Origin: Candidatus Aminicenantota bacterium
GTDB lineage: Bacteria; Acidobacteriota; Aminicenantia; UBA2199
Direction of reading: 5' to 3'
DNA length: 6,737 bases
NCBI GenBank assembly: GCA_020355945.1
Contig: CP070627.1
Location: 7,960,458 to 7,967,194, forward strand
Under the pieces are notes generated by a model. It did no database searches, had not been told where the DNA came from, and saw nothing but the letters and a program-made list of their open reading frames with translations. Positions 4,789 to 6,737 of the stretch are shown in pieces. The translations under genes and the position numbers were made by a program. Numbering within the stretch: position 1 is the first letter of the stretch; every line of letters starts with the position of its first letter.

Positions 4789-6665
4789 TTGTTTTCCTCC
4801 TCGGTATCTGAAATTTCATTCAGCAATTGCTCGACTTCTTCATCTGAAAGTTCGTTGATTCTTGCCAGTAATTGTTTTGCCTTTTCCGGGTCTCGGGCCG
4901 GGGCTGCCGGTTCGGTAACCGGTGAGGGTAATTGAGTGAGCATCTGTTCGGATAGTTGAGCCAGGCTCTGACCCTGGAGAAAAGCGATCACTGGAATGGA
5001 TACCCCCAGGTCGATTTTGACCAGGTTTTGTAATTCTATTGATGTTAACGAGTCAACCCCCAGTTCAAGAATGGATTGATGCACGTCTATTTTGGCTGCA
5101 GGAAGCTGCAGCACCTTTGCCAATTGATCGCGGAAATAAGACTCCAGCAGCGTTATTCGATCTCCCGGGCTTGCCTGCCAAATTGCATTAAGAGTCTGCT
5201 TTCCTTTTTCTCCCCCATCTTCCCCGGACAGCGGGGTAGTTATCTCTTCACGTACGATGTGGCCCAGTAGTGGTAGTCTAATAGCTGCCGGGTAAGAGCG
5301 GAAGAAGGTCTGCCAGTCAAAAGGCACCACCCCCACTTGCACCGAATCGCGGGCCATCAGGTATCCCAGGGCTTCCAGGCCCTGGTTGGGTGTGAATGAA
5401 CCGACGCCCCGGGGCATTACTTCTCTTCCCGCGGCTTGCTGATGCCGTACCATCATACCCACGTCCGACCAGGGCCCCCAGTTGATACTCAGGGTGGGCT
5501 GGCCCAATGCCCGGCGGTGATGAGCCAAAATATCCAGGAATGTATTGCCGGCAGCATAACTGCCCAGCATCGGCGAGTTCACCAGGGAAGCCGCCGAAGA
5601 GAAGAGAATAAAGAAGTCAAGGGGAGCGTCTTTAAGAAGATGGTGCAGGAACCACCCCCCGAACACCTTGGGGCGAAGTACCGTGGTTAAATCTTCAACA
5701 CTAGCCATCATCAGTGGTTTAACCTCCACCAGTCCTGCTGCATGCATCACACCGCGGATGGGCGGCCAGTTTTCATCATGAAAGGTTTTTAGAAAAGAAG
5801 CCAATTGTTTTTCATCGGCCACATCAACGGATGCCAGGTGCACACTGGCGCCCATGGCCTCTAATTCCCGGATGGAAGAAATTTGTTGGGCCAGGCGGCT
5901 GTTCTCTTTTATTTTTTCCCATTGGGAACGCCGGGGCATTGGCGTACGTCCCATGAGGATCAATCGACGGGCCCCTTGTTCTACCATCCAACGGGCCACC
6001 CGGACTCCCAGGTCCCCGAGCCCCCCGGTGACCAGGTAGGTGCCGTCGGACCGCCAGCGGATAGGATTTGACTGTAGGGCTGCTTCGCGGGTCCGCACCA
6101 AACGGGCAGCGAAGCACTCTCCTTTGCGAAATGCAAGTTGATCCTCGCTGCCGGAATTCTTGATGCATTCCAGTAAATGAAGGGAACACTTCTCCTTTGA
6201 TTCTTTCGGGTCCAGGTCCACCATTCCCCCCCACAATTCAGGATGCTCCACGGCAATGACACGACCGAATCCCCAGACGGGTGACCCGGCCACTGCCAGG
6301 GGACCATGTGACTCCTCTACCGGCTGGACACCCCGGGTAACCAGCCATAAACCGGGAAAAACCTGTAAACCGGAAACAGCCAATTCCTGGACCAGGTAGA
6401 GGATACTGGCGCAGCCCAGGGTCTGTGCCTTTTCCAGGGAAGCTGCCGTGGTTTCTCCTGCAGGAGCAGCATCCGCTCCCCATAAATGTACAATCCCGGC
6501 ATAACCTGGCTGCCCTGGCTCTATGGTATTTTCCAGGAGTTGTTGATAATCTTCCTGCTGTTCCGGGTGAATTTTGAAATACTCCCGGTTCTGACCTTTG
6601 TAAGTACGCTTAAAGCTATCTCCCGGGAAGACAAGTATACACGTTTCGCCCTGTTTGACTAACCC
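4785..6665 (-). CDS. Modular type I polyketide synthase, C-terminal KR-ACP part (5' partial)
   Basis: The C-terminal end of a PKS module; residue numbers count from the first in-frame TTG at 6731. Residues 23-210 are the structural subdomain of a PKS ketoreductase (GETCILVFPGDSF, then GIVHLWG at 79-85 and SPVWGFGRVIAVEHPE). Residues 230-475 are the catalytic ketoreductase: NADPH loop TGGLGDLG (235-242), Lys355, Ser379, Tyr392 and Asn396, all present, so it should reduce the beta-keto group with NADPH. The second Asp of the B-type LDD motif is Val337 and the A-type Trp is Val384, so A-type stereochemistry is only weakly suggested. Residues 525-600 are an acyl carrier protein with phosphopantetheine site Ser561 in ELGVDSLTS. 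The tail (612-648) is a charged helix (LLARINELSDEEVEQLLNEI) and no thioesterase follows. KS and AT lie off the window. Translation upstream of base 6665 comes from an exact inverted copy and is not counted as native. Confidence 0.9.
   Translation of the reverse strand, partial: GLVKQGETCILVFPGDSFKRTYKGQNREYFKIHPEQQEDYQQLLENTIEPGQPGYAGIVHLWGADAAPAGETTAASLEKAQTLGCASILYLVQELAVSGLQVFPGLWLVTRGVQPVEESHGPLAVAGSPVWGFGRVIAVEHPELWGGMVDLDPKESKEKCSLHLLECIKNSGSEDQLAFRKGECFAARLVRTREAALQSNPIRWRSDGTYLVTGGLGDLGVRVARWMVEQGARRLILMGRTPMPRRSQWEKIKENSRLAQQISSIRELEAMGASVHLASVDVADEKQLASFLKTFHDENWPPIRGVMHAAGLVEVKPLMMASVEDLTTVLRPKVFGGWFLHHLLKDAPLDFFILFSSAASLVNSPMLGSYAAGNTFLDILAHHRRALGQPTLSINWGPWSDVGMMVRHQQAAGREVMPRGVGSFTPNQGLEALGYLMARDSVQVGVVPFDWQTFFRSYPAAIRLPLLGHIVREEITTPLSGEDGGEKGKQTLNAIWQASPGDRITLLESYFRDQLAKVLQLPAAKIDVHQSILELGVDSLTSIELQNLVKIDLGVSIPVIAFLQGQSLAQLSEQMLTQLPSPVTEPAAPARDPEKAKQLLARINELSDEEVEQLLNEISDTEEENK
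4796..4802 (-). promoter_or_regulatory. Ribosome binding site of the KAS III-like gene
   Basis: On the minus strand GAGGAGG stands seven bases before the ATG at 4788-4786, a near-ideal Shine-Dalgarno site located inside the last codons of the PKS gene. With the ATGA start/stop overlap it indicates coupled but efficient translation of the KAS-III-like protein, and it fixes the start. Confidence 0.85.
6534..6605 (+). repeat. Left arm of a perfect 72-bp inverted repeat
   Basis: Every base of 6534-6605 is the reverse complement of 6666-6737, checked block by block. On the minus strand this arm encodes TYKGQNREYFKIHPEQQEDY and onward, which fits the PKS ketoreductase structural subdomain and continues smoothly into the rest of the gene. 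This arm is therefore the genuine copy. Confidence 0.95.
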
Positions 6666-6737
6666 ACTTACAAAGGTCAGAACCGGGAGTATTTCAAAAT
6701 TCACCCGGAACAGCAGGAAGATTATCAACAACTCCTG
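6666..6737 (-). repeat. Right arm of the 72-bp inverted repeat, probable fold-back artefact
   Basis: This terminal stretch is an exact inverted copy of 6534-6605 after a 60-base loop (6606-6665) and runs to the last base of the window. In the PKS reading frame it is the antisense of coding sequence (MLIIFLLFRVNFEI and so on) and does not resemble a PKS, while sequence from base 6665 inward does. The most economical reading is a chimeric fold-back at a contig end, created during amplification or assembly. A real hairpin-forming inversion cannot be excluded from the sequence. Confidence 0.8.

Noticed and set aside
5824..6307. Minus-strand open frames of about 108-136 codons in other phases inside the KR region
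   Set aside because: Low-complexity Gly/Pro/Arg-rich translations typical of a GC-rich gene read in the wrong phase; the KR-ACP frame explains the DNA.

Overview
The window holds the end of a bacterial polyketide assembly-line operon on the minus strand and two small plus-strand transcription units that face it. Reading along the minus strand from the right edge, the genes are: the C-terminal part of a modular type I polyketide synthase (ketoreductase plus acyl carrier protein, 4785-6665, 5' end missing); a 735-residue tandem ketoacyl-synthase-III-like fusion (2581-4788); and a short-chain dehydrogenase/reductase (1694-2563). PKS and KAS-III genes overlap by the four bases ATGA, and the SDR gene follows 17 bases after the KAS-III stop, so the three look co-transcribed and partly translationally coupled. 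Their promoter lies outside the window.

On the plus strand, a DUF362 protein (70-1158) has its own sigma70-type promoter and Shine-Dalgarno site. An ArsR/SmtB-type repressor gene (1284-1625) follows, with a separate promoter and an inverted-repeat operator candidate that overlaps its start codon. The 125-base gap between them carries three exact copies of an 8-bp unit. arsR and the SDR gene converge, with 68 bases between their stop codons and no clear hairpin terminator.

The most interesting gene is the KAS-III-like fusion. Its first thiolase-fold half keeps the Cys-His-Asn triad (C191, H332, N369). The second half has Gly, Pro and Asp at the corresponding places (G530, P662, D692), so it looks like a catalytically dead partner fused in one chain, analogous to the active/inactive FabH-like pair PqsC/PqsB. 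The PKS module just upstream ends in an ACP and a helical tail with no thioesterase. A reasonable inference is that the fusion takes the chain from that ACP and releases or condenses it, and that the SDR then adjusts a carbonyl or hydroxyl of the product.

The right edge needs caution. Bases 6666-6737 are an exact reverse complement of 6534-6605, separated by 60 bases. The PKS frame translates as convincing ketoreductase sequence exactly up to base 6665 and as antisense beyond it. This looks like a fold-back chimera (amplification or assembly) at a contig end rather than native DNA.

The organism cannot be fixed from the window. Strong SD sites, sigma70-type promoters and a PKS outside the GC-rich actinobacterial style suggest an environmental bacterium of moderate GC. 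Candidate-phylum (Aminicenantes-like) or deltaproteobacterial genomes with large PKS/NRPS clusters are a guess only. The PKS gene is visibly GC-richer than the SDR, arsR and DUF362 end of the window.
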